Below, in pieces: positions 40,174 to 51,645 of a DNA stretch of 64,000 nucleotides. Location: assembly GCA_964016985.1 (NCBI GenBank), contig OZ024828.1, forward strand, positions 77,831,869 to 77,895,868, read 5' to 3'. The notes beneath the pieces were generated by a model, which was not told the origin of the DNA, made no database searches, and saw nothing but the letters and a program-made list of their open reading frames with translations. Each line of letters opens with the position of its first letter. Position 1 is the stretch's first letter. Both the position numbers and the translations under genes were made by a program. Source of the stretch: Anodontia alba (lineage: Eukaryota; Mollusca; Bivalvia; Lucinida; Lucinidae).

Positions 40174-40670
40174 TATAGGGAATGGATACACTTTCAAGGG
40201 AAGCAACTCTGTCTGACTTGTTTTGCCTCCCTTCTGAAAAGGGGTCAAAATTAAAAGGAAAGAACTGGCTCCCCTTTGGAAGAATTTGCTCCCAATGAGG
40301 CAAATTCTTTCCTTATAGAGTAGACATTATCTTGGCGTGCAGGAATGCAAATAGAAATTCACAGAAATTACCATAATAACCCTAAGTATTGGGACAGACA
40401 GGCCTTTGCAAACAGTGTAGAAGGCCTTTGCAAACAGTGTAGACCCAGATCAGATGCTACAGAATGTGGCGTCTGACCAGGGCCTATACTGTTTGCCATA
40501 CATACAGCAATACTTTAGACATATCAAAAGGTAGTAGAATGGACTATTTCAAATTCTAGGAGAAGTATGATAAGCAGATAAGGTATCCCAGTATTTAGAG
40601 TAAATACAGTATCTCCCTCGAACAAGATGGTGGAAATTTTTCCAAGTGTATCCAGTCCCTATAAAAGTCA
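40174..40670 (+). mobile_element. GATACACTTTCAGGGGAGGC-terminus element split by a core-1 MITE
   Basis: Left end GGGAATGGATACACTTTCAA; right end CCAAGTGTATCCAGTCCCTA. The interior holds facing GAAAGAACTGGCTCCCCTTT and GAGGCAAATTCTTTCCTTAT. A core-1 MITE occupies 40367-40611. Confidence 0.75.
40367..40611 (+). mobile_element. Core-1 MITE, ACCCTAAGTATTGGGACA family, with internal duplication
   Basis: AGGCCTTTGCAAACAGTGTA occurs twice in tandem (40402-40442) before the hairpin, a 24-bp local duplication. Confidence 0.8.
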
Positions 40671-40679
40671 AACTCAATT

Positions 40680-40895
40680 TTAACCCTTGTCATGCTGAAT
40701 AAATTAAGACGCTATGCCCACTTCTAATTTCCAGCCAATCAGATTACTTGATCCAGGTTTTTTTTTATAGAAATTCACATATTCAATGACAAACAGTGCA
40801 GATCCAGATCAGTTGGCTTCTTCAGAAGCCAACTGATCTGGATCTACACTGTTTGCTAAAACAGGGCATGTGGTGCTCAGCAAGAGAAGGGTTAA
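40680..40895 (-). mobile_element. Core-1 MITE, CCCTTGTCCTGCTGAAC family, inverted
   Basis: TTAA is present at both ends, with an intact hairpin 40793-40857. Confidence 0.9.
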
Positions 40896-41159
40896 TGCAT
40901 TATTGCCTCTGAACCAAAATAATTTTCTAAACAAAAATTGTCATAACAACTACAACTATTTCATTTCTTACAATCAATAAAATAAACGTGTTAAGTTCAG
41001 TTACTTCCATTTCAATTTTATGGTTCTATACTAGTGATGGGAATTGGCCAGAATTTCATAAAATCGACTAATCATCAAGTAATGATCAACTTGTAGAAAT
41101 TATCTTCATTCCGATTTCAGCTCTCTCACAGCTCCAGATAAGATACCCCATCCAAATAA

Positions 41160-41280
41160 CATTTTTCTTATTTGTCCATGAAAAATTATGTTGTGGGTAC
41201 TCATTAGAAGCATCTCAGAAAGGTGCTTCTAATGAGTTCCTACAACATGTTTTCATGGAGAAATAAGAAATATATCAGTA
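41160..41280. mobile_element. GTACTCATTAG-type hairpin MITE
   Basis: GTGGGTACTCATTAGAAGCA against GTGCTTCTAATGAGTTCCTA with family flanks on both sides. Confidence 0.75.
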
Positions 41281-41633
41281 CTTTTCCATTGAAAAAAATG
41301 CCTTATATGGAGTTTTGCAGATTTCAGGTTTTTTTGTTGTTTTTTTTTTTATAATTATTATCAAATTTCAACACATTTATTCACTACAAATCTAAAATGA
41401 TCCAAATAAACAGCTTAGCATTTCTTTTTTGACAATTTGCATATTAAAATGAAATGTGAGAAAAATATGTTCCCAAAACTAGAATATTCTGATTGGTCAA
41501 CTATGAAAATTCTTTCCATTTATCAGTCACATGAGGAAAAAACGTTAATCGATCATAGGGACAACACTTGTATACTGTAGCTTTCTCTGTCCCTTCAATG
41601 AAAACTGCAACAATATGAAGTTTGCTTCCATTT

Positions 41634-41790
41634 TAAAGCTAAGCAGGCTGGGTAAAAATTTCAGCAGACAACAATTTGAAATACTTTTTTTTTTTTCCAG
41701 AAAATAAGCTTTGAAATTCCATGCAACTTGTCTCCAAAAGAGTTAATTTGCATGAAGTGTCAAAGCCTATTTCCTGGGAAAAATAACATC
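41634..41790 (+). mobile_element. Core-2 MITE, diverged
   Basis: GCTAAGCAGGCTGGGTAAAA, CAGCAGACAACAATTTG and the facing ATTCCATGCAACTTGTCTCC and AATTTGCATGAAGTGTCAAA. Confidence 0.65.
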
Positions 41791-42304
41791 ATCAATCAGA
41801 ACCAAGAAAATAAGCTTAGCAGACTATTCTCATGAACTATCAAACCTTAGTTTTTCCCAGAAAAAAAAAATAGAACTACCTCCATTACAATATTAAATAA
41901 TACTACACTGTTTGCCTTTAGTTTTTGGACACCTATATGAGTGGTAGAATGGTCTTGTTTGAGTTTAACGCCAGGCACGGAAAATTAGTTAGGTGTAAAT
42001 TAAAAAACTGCCATAGTGTATCGACACTGGTCTCTGGGCAAATTCATCAGGTTACACACTTATGTTTTCTCATTTTCTTCAGATAACTGTTTGACATTTC
42101 ATTTACGCCGTCTCTTTCACTGAATAGAAAGAAAAAAACAAAACAAAGGTCATCTAAGATTTTTACCTAACTTGCAAAGTGTTTTTACTTTCTTTTACTA
42201 ATTTCTTCTTTTATGCTAACCATGGAATCTTATTCCATTTTACATAAGAAATCAAACAAAAGGCGTAACATTACATATCAAGTTTTCTTTCAGTAAAAAT
42301 ACAT

Positions 42305-42523
42305 ACCGTAATAACCCTAAGTATTGGGACAGATAGGCCTTTGCAAACAGTGTAGACCCAGATCAGATGCCGCAACATGCGGCATCTGATCAGGGTCTGC
42401 ACTGTTTGCCATTCATATAGCAATAATTTAAACACATCAACAGGTTGTAGAATGGACTATTTCAAATTGTAAGAGAAGTATGGTAAGTCGATAAGGAGCC
42501 CCAATACTTAGGGTAAATACTAC
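42305..42523 (+). mobile_element. Core-1 MITE, ACCCTAAGTATTGGGACA family, complete
   Basis: Left end AACCCTAAGTATTGGGACAG is mirrored by CCCAATACTTAGGGTAAATA. Hairpin 42342-42410 has the perfect apex GATGCCGCAACATGCGGCAT. Confidence 0.88.
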
Positions 42524-42923
42524 AAGCCACATCATGATAATATCCCCTTTACTTGATGTGCAAACTGTAAAAGGGCCCTTATGCCATACGTGAACAATGA
42601 AGGCCCAAAAAATCGTGACATCGGCACAGCCTGATCAGAGCTTCTGTTTGTCAATATATTCCATAATATTCAGTGATTTCATGAGCACGCAAGGAAGGCC
42701 CTGATTAGACTGCAAATACATAGACTGGCTTTTATTGCCAGTGTGTGATAAAGGCCCTTTTTCTGATGTGCACCATTTGGGCTTTTCAAAATCAAAACAG
42801 TGAAAGCCTCAATCAGACCGCTCACAAACAGACAAGGATTGGCATTCAGTGGGTCTATATGCATATAAAGGTAGGACTTCCAATGGTGTAGCTTACAAAA
42901 TGTGGAATATATCCCAAACATCT

Positions 42924-43657
42924 GGGCCCAGTTGTTCAAAGCGTCGTTAGCTTAATGAGCTCGTTAGCAGTCATAATGTTAACTGTTCTATTAAGTACAA
43001 TATCTAATTCACAGTAATTTTGCTGGAAAAAATGTGAGTAGCTTTTGCAAATTCAAACGCTACTCACATTTTTTTCAGCAAAAATATTAGCATATATGCC
43101 ATATTTAATGATCAAAGTTTTAACGATATGTTTAAGAAATAGATCAGCTCTAGCAGTGATTTGTTGAGTAATAAATCACTGTTTGGAGGTCAGTTGTAAA
43201 GTAGATCAAATCACGAGCGCGGAGCGCGAGTGATTTATCTTCTTACAACTGACCGACAAACTGTGATTTATTACTCAACAAATCACGCACAAGAGCTGAT
43301 CTATTTCGATTCTAACACATAGAAAACGACGAAAAGGTAATTGTATCCTTTAGATTTTTCAAACTTTCCGCCATCGAATAAAGAAATCCCGCCAAAAGTT
43401 TTGACTGTAACGCTGACGTTTACATGCATTTCTTACGTTGCTTACGTGAGAAAGACGACGTTACACAGTCTAGCGTCGTAGAAATTAAGGCTGACGTCAG
43501 CAGCGTGTCGAAATGACGTCGGAAAGGCGCCAGATAGCGTCGCGCGTTTCCGCCCAGTGATTTATTGCATAATATATCACTGAGTTTAACCATTGGCTAT
43601 ATAGGCGAGGAGTGTTAGAATAACTAACGACATTGTTAGTTTCTAACAACTGGGCCC
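42924..43657. mobile_element. GGGCCCAGTTGTTCAAAGC MITE carrying a nested CRE-rich palindromic element
   Basis: Outer termini match 19168-19411. The interior from about 43133 to 43612 is foreign to that family: see the separate entry. Confidence 0.8.
43133..43612. repeat. 170-bp palindrome followed by a CRE/TATA-containing CpG-rich segment
   Basis: AGATCAGCTCTAGCAGTGAT (43139) is mirrored by AATCACGCACAAGAGCTGAT (ending about 43300) around a centre at AATCACGAGCGCGGAGCGCG. Downstream are GCTGACGTCAGC (a full palindromic CRE), ATGACGTCGG, GCTGACGTTTAC, and ATTGGCTATATAGG (reverse CCAAT next to a TATA-like box). GTGATTTATTGCATAATATA repeats the palindrome motif. No frame follows. Confidence 0.65.
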
Positions 43658-43837
43658 TGGACATCTAAGTCCTAACCATACTAATCCTAAAAACTGAATA
43701 TGTCCTTTAGAAAACTGAATGATATGTCTAAAATACACTATCAGAATGGCAAACTGTGTAGATCCTGATAAAATGGCTTCTTTAGAGTCCACACTGTTTG
43801 CTCAGATTCCATCTGAATTGATCTGAATGTTTCACCC

Positions 43838-44043
43838 TTAACAGTCTCTGTGCAAAATTCAGCAGAAAAACTGGTGATAATTTCCTTACTTTTTCTAATT
43901 TTTCCCAGGAAAAAGGACTGGACATTTCATGAAAAGGGTTTCCTCAGGAGACAATTTGCATGAAAGGTCAAACCCTAATTTCTGAAGAAAAAAAAATCTA
44001 AATGTACTCAGCTGAATTTTTTACCTAGCATGCAAAGTATTAA
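43838..44043 (-). mobile_element. Core-2 MITE, inverted
   Basis: TTAACAGTCTCTGTGCAAAA to GCATGCAAAGTATTAA, with TTAA at both ends; hairpin arms around GGAGACAATTTGCATGAAAG. Confidence 0.7.
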
Positions 44044-44137
44044 TGCATACCTCAACAGCAAAGTCTAAGATCAGCCTGTACGTCTGTGAAGTCTGATCAT
44101 GGCCATCACTTTTAGCCTCTAGATTCAACAATATCCA

Positions 44138-44347
44138 GGGCCCAGTTGTTCAAAGCTAACGACATTGTTAGTTAACGATTCGTTAAAACTTCCATCAAGT
44201 GATATGCAAATATGCTGGAATTTTTTGTTGAAAAAATGTGAGTAGCTTTTGCAGTGCAGAATATTGTGTATTGAATCTGCTAAAACAGTTAACTAAATGA
44301 CCCTTAACAAGCTCGTTAAGCTAATGACGCTTTGAACAACTGGGCCC
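44138..44347. mobile_element. GGGCCCAGTTGTTCAAAGC MITE
   Basis: Both termini are intact; the interior hairpin has lost its right arm. Confidence 0.85.
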
Positions 44348-44392
44348 AGATCTTGTATGCAAGCAACGACTTTGTTGATCCCATGTTTTCAA

Positions 44393-44585
44393 AATAAGCA
44401 TGCTGGGGAAATCTTTCAGAAGACAATACTGAGAAATATCTTTGTTAATTTTTCCAAGTAAACAGCATTTGACATTTCATGTAAATTGAGACAATGTGCA
44501 TGGAATGTCAAACCTTATATCCTGGAAAAAATATAAAATATATCAATTTGTTGTCAGCTGAATGAGCACAGAGAGTGCTAAAGTA
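44393..44585 (+). mobile_element. Core-2 MITE
   Basis: AAGCATGCTGGGGAAATCTT to AGCACAGAGAGTGCTAAAGT; facing GACATTTCATGTAAATTGAG and GACAATGTGCATGGAATGTC. Confidence 0.65.
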
Positions 44586-45049
44586 ACACCTTCTTGGCTT
44601 GACTCACAGCCCATTTTAAATGGCTACAGGGGCCAGAAACCCCAGTCCCATAATACTACTCTTTTTTTTTTTCTTTTTAAAATTTTTTTTATGTCAATGT
44701 TTTCCCAGGAAATAAGTAACATCTCAAATTGAGAATGCAAACTTTGCAGACCCTGACCAAAAGCTCCATTAGCAGTTTGATCTAGGTCTACATTGTCTGT
44801 TCAGGCATGTCTGTCTGAACATTTATGGTAAACAGGTACAGAAAATGTTCTAAAATTTCAAACACTAAAATATTAATTTCACTATGAAAAACATGCAGAA
44901 TTTTCTAAAGGCAATAACTTTGTTTTTTTTTTCTTTCTTTCTTCCGGAAATATCAGGCCCTTTTCCAGGAAAAGTACAATGATTTACATCAAATATAGGA
45001 CTACATTTTTAGGACAGCTTAAGAAAACAACAGTGTCCTCTGCTATTAT

Positions 45050-45294
45050 TTAACCCTTAAAGCGCCAAGAAAATCTGCATCTGAAAATGTCGTCTGCTTA
45101 TGTCGTCTGCTGCATCTTCTTGCAAACTTTTAAAACTTACATTTGCATATAGGCAAACAGTGTGGATCCAGATCAGACTGCTCCTAAAGGAGCAGTCTGA
45201 TCTGGGTCCACACTGTTTGCAACAATGACTTTTAAAGTAACCGGCAGAAGACAAAGCAGATGACAATTGTTGTGATTGGCGCTTTAAGGATTAA
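45050..45294 (+). mobile_element. Core-1 MITE, CCCTTAAAGCGCCAAG family, complete
   Basis: TTAA at both ends, near-perfect hairpin 45152-45222 with apex GACTGCTCCTAAAGGAGCAG. Confidence 0.9.
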
Positions 45295-45848
45295 ATTCAA
45301 CAAGTTTAGGCTGCCTACATTAGATGTGCAAGATGGGAAAAAGGCCCCTGTGCCATATACGAACAGTGAAGTTCCAGATGAGCGTGTGCATCCGTGCAGT
45401 CTGATCTTGACATCCTCTCTTCTCATATACAATATCCATGGATTTTGTAGCGGGCGAAAAAGGCCCAGATCAGCCTGCATGAATGCACAAGCTAATCAGG
45501 GCCTGTGTAGCCCACAAACTGCTTAAGGGCCCCTTTTGTATGTTGCACATCAATTTTACCATTGCTTTCATGGGAAAACACTGACTGGTACATCCAAACA
45601 AAGCTGCCAATCTACAACCTAACCACGTGACCATGTGACATTCTGGAATGAGATCAGCTTCTGATAACAATAAAAAAATGACTGTTAACCCATTTATGTC
45701 GAGTGGACTTCTACCACAACCCTTTAGCTCAGTCTATTGCCAGTAGCAGGTAACTGCTTATTTTTTATTATCAATATGTTTTATAGAAATTCCAGTATTT
45801 AATGCAAACATTGTAGACCCTGATCAGATCTCGGTTAACTGAAGCATT

Positions 45849-46012
45849 GTATCGTATTTACCCTAAGTATTCAGAGAGACAAGCCAGATCAGATGCCACA
45901 GAATGCCGCATCTGATAAATGTTTACACTGTCAGCCACTCATCCAGCTATATTTTAGACACAAGAACAGGTGGTTTAATGAACCAGTTCACAGTTTATGA
46001 CCAGTATGATAA
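45849..46012 (+). mobile_element. Core-1-related MITE, ACCCTAAGTATTCGGACA family, degraded
   Basis: TTTACCCTAAGTATTCAGAG and CAGATGCCACAGAATGCCGC are clear; the left core arm is missing. Confidence 0.6.
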
Positions 46013-46016
46013 GGAT

Positions 46017-46193
46017 TTAACCCTGGTCCAGCTGAACCCAGATATGCCCTGCCTTTACAAACAATGTAGGCTGAGATAGGTTGGCTTCTGCACCGTTTGT
46101 CTTTCATATCAACAATCTGGATTAAATAATCCGATTGGCTGACAGTTAGAAATGGGTGTGGCATCTTAATTTATTTAACATGACAAGTGTTAA
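46017..46193 (+). mobile_element. Core-1 MITE, CCCTTGTCCTGCTGAAC family, degraded
   Basis: TTAACCCTGGTCCAGCTGAA to GACAAGTGTTAA; the core hairpin is partly deleted. Its right TTAA is the left TTAA of the next copy. Confidence 0.8.
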
Positions 46194-46403
46194 CCCTGGT
46201 CCTGCTGAACCCGGATATGTCCTGCTTTTGCAAACAGTGTAGATCCAGATCAGTTGGCTTCTTAAGAAGCCAACTGATCTGGATCTGCACTGTTTGCCAT
46301 TTAGTATGTGAATTTGTATTAACAATCTGGATCAAGTAATCTGATTGGCTGAAAATTAGAAATTGATGTGGCATCTTAATTTATTCAGCAGGACAAGGGT
46401 TAA
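46190..46403 (+). mobile_element. Core-1 MITE, CCCTTGTCCTGCTGAAC family, intact
   Basis: Directly abuts the preceding copy in the same orientation; hairpin 46230-46297 is intact. Confidence 0.9.
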
Positions 46404-46613
46404 GATGCCCAAGTACTTAGAGTAAATATGGACAAATACTCAGAATTCTAGATGAGAAACTTTATCAGTTTAAAATATATTTTCACTTATTTTGCTATGA
46501 AAACATGAGCTATTCCAAACAGAACATGAACATACGGTATATGTGACCAGCATAGAATAAGAGAACACCGCAGGGATGCAATCTTCATTGTTTGCTAAAA
46601 TAATGTCTGAACT

Positions 46614-46827
46614 TTAACCGTTGTCCTGCTGAATAAAATAAGCTGCCACACCCACTTCTAATTTTCAGCCAATCAGATTGCTTGATCTGAACTGTTGCTA
46701 TAAATTCACATACTTGATGGCAAACAGTGCAGATCCAGATCAGTTGGCTTCTTCAGAAGCCAACTGATCTTGATCTACACTGTTGGCAAAGACAGGGTAT
46801 ATCCGGGCTCAGCAGGAAAAGGGTTAA
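46614..46827 (-). mobile_element. Core-1 MITE, CCCTTGTCCTGCTGAAC family, inverted
   Basis: TTAA at both ends; hairpin 46722-46790. Confidence 0.9.
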
Positions 46828-46829
46828 AG

Positions 46830-47660
46830 ATTCAATCTGCTTATAATGTAGAAGTGGACAGGGCTGCCCAGATGAGTTTTAATGCAGGGCAGAATCATCT
46901 CATTCAGATCTTTTTAATGAGGTGTCACATTTTTACATGGATTATACATGGATAAATTTCTTAAGCATTATTGCTCTTTAAACTTAGACCTATCCTTCCT
47001 GTGTATGAGTAACATCCAGACTGATACGGGTAAGATGTAGATTGGCAGCTGTGGTGAAATTTACAACAATATAAACAACTATGGCACAACACAGAAAAAA
47101 AGACCTTATAAAATAGCCCAGTAGTCTGGTCAGAGGGGGTTGGGGCTAAACTAAACCCCAAAATGAATCCCCATTCATACTTGCATTATTTCACTTTTGC
47201 GGCATTTTTTTGTGAATAGCCAAGGAAGTCTGCAAATTTTGTGTTAGTTCCCCCACAGAATCCCCAGCTTGAAAACTCAACCCCTCCATTTCTGAAACCC
47301 CTCTATTTCCTGTATCTGCCCCTAAAGCCTTTGCACTTAACTACTAACCAGCCTGATAAACATAGATAGACATTACTTACTCTCAATTTCACATCTCTGT
47401 TATGATTCATCTTGATTAGTTCTTTGTTATTCTAAATGAATCCTTGTCTGGTTAAGTCTCAAAAGTTAAGCAAATTTTTAACTTATTAGCAATGTGAAAC
47501 TGGGCCCTAGTGCTGTAGCCAGCTGTAAGTCGAAGGCCATGAATGTAAATAAGTTTGCGACCATTTTAAAATAACTTAACCATACAAATTACAGAAAGAT
47601 GATATTTTTTTACTATTTTCACCATTGAACACTGGCAATAGTACTGTTATGTCAAGTCCT
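46830..47660. other. Unclassified sequence
   Basis: I see no gene and no member of the families listed here; the minus frame at 46961-47161 has no recognisable domain. Confidence 0.35.
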
Positions 47661-47667
47661 GTTATTG

Positions 47668-47885
47668 AGAACCTCTCTATGACATAACTTATTATGGTTT
47701 TAGTTAAAACATGGTTTAAAGATGGACCCCGAAACATTGTAGCCAAACAAACATGTATAGATTATATGGACAAATAACCTTTTATCATCATTTTTCTATA
47801 TAATCTATACATTTTATGTTTAGCTAACATGTTTTCTTTTTTTTTGCTCTTGATCCCAGCAACAGTGTTATAAAGAGGCTGCAGT
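47668..47885. mobile_element. Palindromic MITE (ACCTCTCTATGACATAAC / GTGTTATAAAGAGG type)
   Basis: CATGTATAGATTATATGGAC faces TCTATATAATCTATACATTT; GATGGACCCCGAAACATTGT and GATCCCAGCAACAGTG match copies at 36256 and 33190. Confidence 0.7.
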
Positions 47886-47925
47886 CTATTTTGATATGTT
47901 GTCTATTTGATTTTGTCCTATAGGG

Positions 47926-48125
47926 TTAACCCATTGTAGACTAAATAGACTCTCCCAAACTATATATTGAAAGAGTCCAATTTCAATTTTAGGTACGTCT
48001 GGCTATGAGATTTATACATTCCTAGAGAAAAATGGTTGACTGTTTGCAAACAGCAGAGATCCTGATCAGACGCCGCATTCTGCGGCGTCTGATCTGGGTC
48101 TGCACTATTTGTCAATTACCCTTAT
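47926..48125 (+). mobile_element. Core-1 MITE, TTAACCCATTGTAGACTGAA family
   Basis: Hairpin 48046-48110 has the perfect apex GACGCCGCATTCTGCGGCGT. Confidence 0.8.
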
Positions 48126-48561
48126 ACGAGTTACCTGACTACAATAGCTTAAGCAATTTTTCTTGTGTTGTGCCCAAACAAAAGCCAAATCAAGACAAAA
48201 CATACCACATCCCTTTAGTAATCAGCAATGTTCGAAATCAGCCAGTGCACTTTTGTATGGCCGATCTGTGTTCTTAGATGGCTCCCTATGTGGTATGTTT
48301 CAGTCCGACAAAGCAGAATATTTTAGCTGCACTATTATCTATCACATTATTGGCTGATAAATAAATATATGCAGATAAAAACAAGTAAAACATGTATAAT
48401 ATGTAAAACAAACATGTAACACAAACAACTATCAAAAATAAAACGGTGTACATTTGCTGTCTCCATAGCCCCAGATAAAGGAGTTTTGTGCCAGTTTTTG
48501 CAGAGACCCATGATAATAATTACACAGGAGTTGTTAAGAATGAGTATTTGATAATACTTCT

Positions 48562-48680
48562 GGGATAATTTTTCTTACTTCACCATAAAAACGTATGTTG
48601 TGGGTACTCATTAGAAGCGCCTCTCCGAGGCACTTCTAATGAGTACCCACAATGTATGTTTCATGGAGAACTGGAGAAAA
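48562..48680. mobile_element. GTACTCATTAG-type hairpin MITE
   Basis: GTGGGTACTCATTAGAAGCG and GCACTTCTAATGAGTACCCA with outer CGTATGTT / AATGTATG arms. Confidence 0.82.
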
Positions 48681-48802
48681 TTATCACCATATATGCCTCC
48701 ATAATAAGTCCTGTTAAATTCAAAATATTCCTTTTATCTGGACCCGTGAAGTCAACGCCTTCATGGATTGTACACACAAAACTGAGACCCATTTCTTTAG
48801 GA

Positions 48803-48857
48803 CACACACACATGCATGTACGCATGCATGCATGCATGCACGCACACACACACACAG
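48803..48857. repeat. (CA)n/(CATG)n microsatellite
   Basis: ACACACACACATGCATGTAC followed by GCATGCATGCATGCATGCAC and a second CA run. Confidence 0.95.
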
Positions 48858-49206
48858 CTGTTATTCTTTGTATAAATCAACTTTGTTGCAGTAGAAACCA
48901 AAAATTAAATGCATTTGGGATTTATTTTTTTTTTATTTTTATTTTTTTTTGCAACTGGCTTTTCGATGTTCTTGTTTCTTAAATACAGTAAAGAATTTAC
49001 AAGGAAGAGAATAAGAAACATTACAACTTTTTAACCCTTGAATCTCACAAAGCATAACACCAAAATTAGCAAACACTGTAGACAGTAACAAGATTCTTGT
49101 CATAACCATCCATAAGAAGCTATCATTTTTGCCTATCATACCTTTCATTCAATGATTTTTGTTTTGTTTTGCTTTACACCCTCGTACAATACAAAACACT
49201 ACTCTA

Positions 49207-49412
49207 AATTTGAAGACAGAAGGAGGCTTTTAGAAAAAGAAAAAATAAAATGTGAAATGATAATATCCCACCATTATCATGTCGCGGGGAGTTAACTCTG
49301 TCAAAAAAAATTTGAAGACAGAAGGAGGCTTTTAGAAAAATAAAAAATAAAATGTGAAACGATAATATCCCACCATTATCATGTCGCGGGGAGATAACTC
49401 TATCAAAAATTG
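49207..49412. repeat. Nearly identical tandem duplication, about 103 bp x 2
   Basis: AATTTGAAGACAGAAGGAGG through TCATGTCGCGGGGAG occurs twice with only a few differences, at the end of the inverted tandem-repeat element. Confidence 0.85.
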
Positions 49413-50037
49413 ACAAAATTTGCCCATGTGCAATCCCTAAACAGATCTTGACAATATTGATGCTCATAACTAATTTGGTGAAAATCTATTGAGATTTACT
49501 CATTGTCCTGAAAGTAAAATACGAACGTATTGCCGGCAGATAGCTCTGTCAAAAATGGACGATTTGCCCATTAGCAATCTTAAAGCAGATCTCCACAATA
49601 TCAATGCAATGCATATACCAAGTCTGCTGAAAATCCATTGATATTCACTAAACTTATCATCCAGAAATGAAAATACTTGTACGGACATGTCGCGGGCAGA
49701 TAACTGTCAAAAACTGACAAAATTTGCCCATCAGCAATTCCAAACCAGATCTTCATAATATCAATACAAACACCGAGTTTGGTGAAAATCCATCAATATT
49801 TACAAAAGTTATCATTTGGAAATGAAAATTTGGACATATAGTGGGCAGATAACTCTGTCAAAAGTTGATGAAATTTGCCCATTAACAATCCCAAATCAGA
49901 TCTCTATAATATCAATCCAAGTTTGGTGAAAATCCATTAACATTTACTCAAGTTATCATCTAGAAATGAAAATACGGATGGACAGACATATGGACTGCCA
50001 GCGTAATGCCATTATGTCCCGCCAGGCAGGGTATAAA
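49245..50037 (-). repeat. Tandem-repeat element, inverted, 4-5 units
   Basis: Units with TTTGCCCATTAGCAATCCCA, ATCTCCACAATATCAATGCA and GGTGAAAATCCATTGATATT are the complement of the 17272-17965 units. The end is GTCCCGCCAGGCAGGGTATA. Minus-strand frames here are repeat readings. Confidence 0.85.
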
Positions 50038-50064
50038 AAAAGGATGAAATATATGTGGCAAAAA

Positions 50065-50170
50065 AATCAGACTGCTCCTTTATAAGTCTACTCCTTTATG
50101 AGCAGTCTGATTTGGGTCTGCATTGTTTGCATATGCGGTTTTGTCCTCAAATTAGGTACATGAAATTTTT
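50065..50170. mobile_element. Core-1 MITE, degraded
   Basis: GACTGCTCCTTTATAAGTCT and GAGCAGTCTGATTTGGGTCT, with only the right arm complete. Confidence 0.55.
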
Positions 50171-50480
50171 TGACAAGCACTGTATGAATACAAAAGCAAT
50201 ATTATGGCTCTGACTGGTCTGAGATTTCACAATTCACACATGCATTAAATCACCTTCTTTGATAGGTTTTAATGCATGGTTTTAATGTATTATTTCCTGT
50301 TTTTTACTCATACACGCTGTGAATGGTTCAATTTCATGACAAAATAATTGTTACATCTTTCAATACTACACACATATATAAAAACTAATAACTTATTTGT
50401 TCTTAACACAAATACATGTAAATCTTTTATACACTCGTACCACCAGCAAACTTTAGGATAACATCATTTATATGCTGTTT

Positions 50481-50724
50481 TTAACCCTTAAAGCGCCAAG
50501 AAAAACTGCATCTGAAAATGTCGTCTGTTTATGTCGTCTGCTGAATATTCTTGCAAACTTCTCAAAGCTATTTTTTGCATACCAGCAAACAGTGTAGATC
50601 CAGATCAGACTGCTCCTAAAGGAGCAATCTGATCTGGGTCCACACTGTTTGCAGAAATGACTTAAAATCACAAGCAGATGACAAAGCAGACAACAATAGT
50701 TGTGACTGGCGCTTTAAGGGTTAA
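50481..50724 (+). mobile_element. Core-1 MITE, CCCTTAAAGCGCCAAG family, complete
   Basis: TTAA at both ends; hairpin 50583-50652. The right TTAA (50721-50724) is shared with the next element. Confidence 0.9.
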
Positions 50725-50904
50725 GGGAGTGGATACACTTGTGAGTTTTAACACCATTTCTGCCAAGGGTGACAACTTTTGTGACTACCTGTTTGCTTTA
50801 CTGTAAACCAAGCCCCTTCTGAAAAGGCCTTATAGAGTAGACCCTTTTTCAGAACAATTTTGACAAGAGTTGTTGCCCTTACAAGTGTATCAATTCCCCT
50901 TTAA
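50721..50904 (+). mobile_element. GATACACTTTCAGGGGAGGC-terminus element sharing TTAA with the preceding MITE
   Basis: TTAAGGGAGTGGATACACTT to GTATCAATTCCCCTTTAA; interior has GAAAAGGCCTTATAGAGTAG. Confidence 0.75.
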
Positions 50905-51454
50905 TATTAATCTCAGTTACTAATCTATTTCTTCTGTTACTTCATATCCATTTCTCTGCCAATTGGCCTGTTAATACTACTGATATAAAAACAAAATAAT
51001 AATATCTAAAAAAGATACGACAAAATAAGTAAAATAACAAACAAATCATTTCTAAATGGCTACTCATACGGGTAACCCACAACTTTTGATATGCTGGGGT
51101 ATCCTGTTATTTTTTGCTTTCTTAGTTCTCTGAACATACATTTGGTATGCATTGGACTTACCTTGATGAGGAGATTCCAATGAGTACCTACAACAAATGA
51201 GCCAGCGCACAACAAAACCTACCATAAGACTTGTGCTACCAGTGAACACTCAGATTGTCCTGCACATCTTCACAGTCTGATCAGTCTTTGCTGTTCGCAT
51301 GTGCCTTCTACAGCCTTCAGGCTATCCAAAGAGAGATAAATGAGAACCTTTGCCATACTGGGTGGGTTTACAGGCTGAGTCTTTCCTGGCTACACAGGTC
51401 TTATTGTAGGTTTTGTTGTGCACTGGCTCAAATGTCAATAGGTTCTATTCAAAC

Positions 51455-51630
51455 GGAATTGGTACACTTTCAGGGGAGGCAAATATCAAAAATATTTTTC
51501 TTCCCTTCTGATTTTTTTTCTTTTTAGAGTAGATCCCTTCTAATAAGGGGACTGACTGGCTTGCAGAAAAGCACAGAAAGTCACCAAAGTTGTCTTCCTT
51601 AATAAAAAAAAGGCAGAAAATCTGCCAAGT
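51455..51630 (+). mobile_element. GATACACTTTCAGGGGAGGC-type element, degraded
   Basis: TTGGTACACTTTCAGGGGAG, TTTTTAGAGTAGATCCCTTC and AAAATCTGCCAAGTTTATCC. Confidence 0.6.
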
Positions 51631-51645
51631 TTATCCTGACCCCTT

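Noticed and set aside
48656..48982. 108-codon frame
   Set aside because: It runs through a CA/CATG microsatellite and a poly(T) tract.
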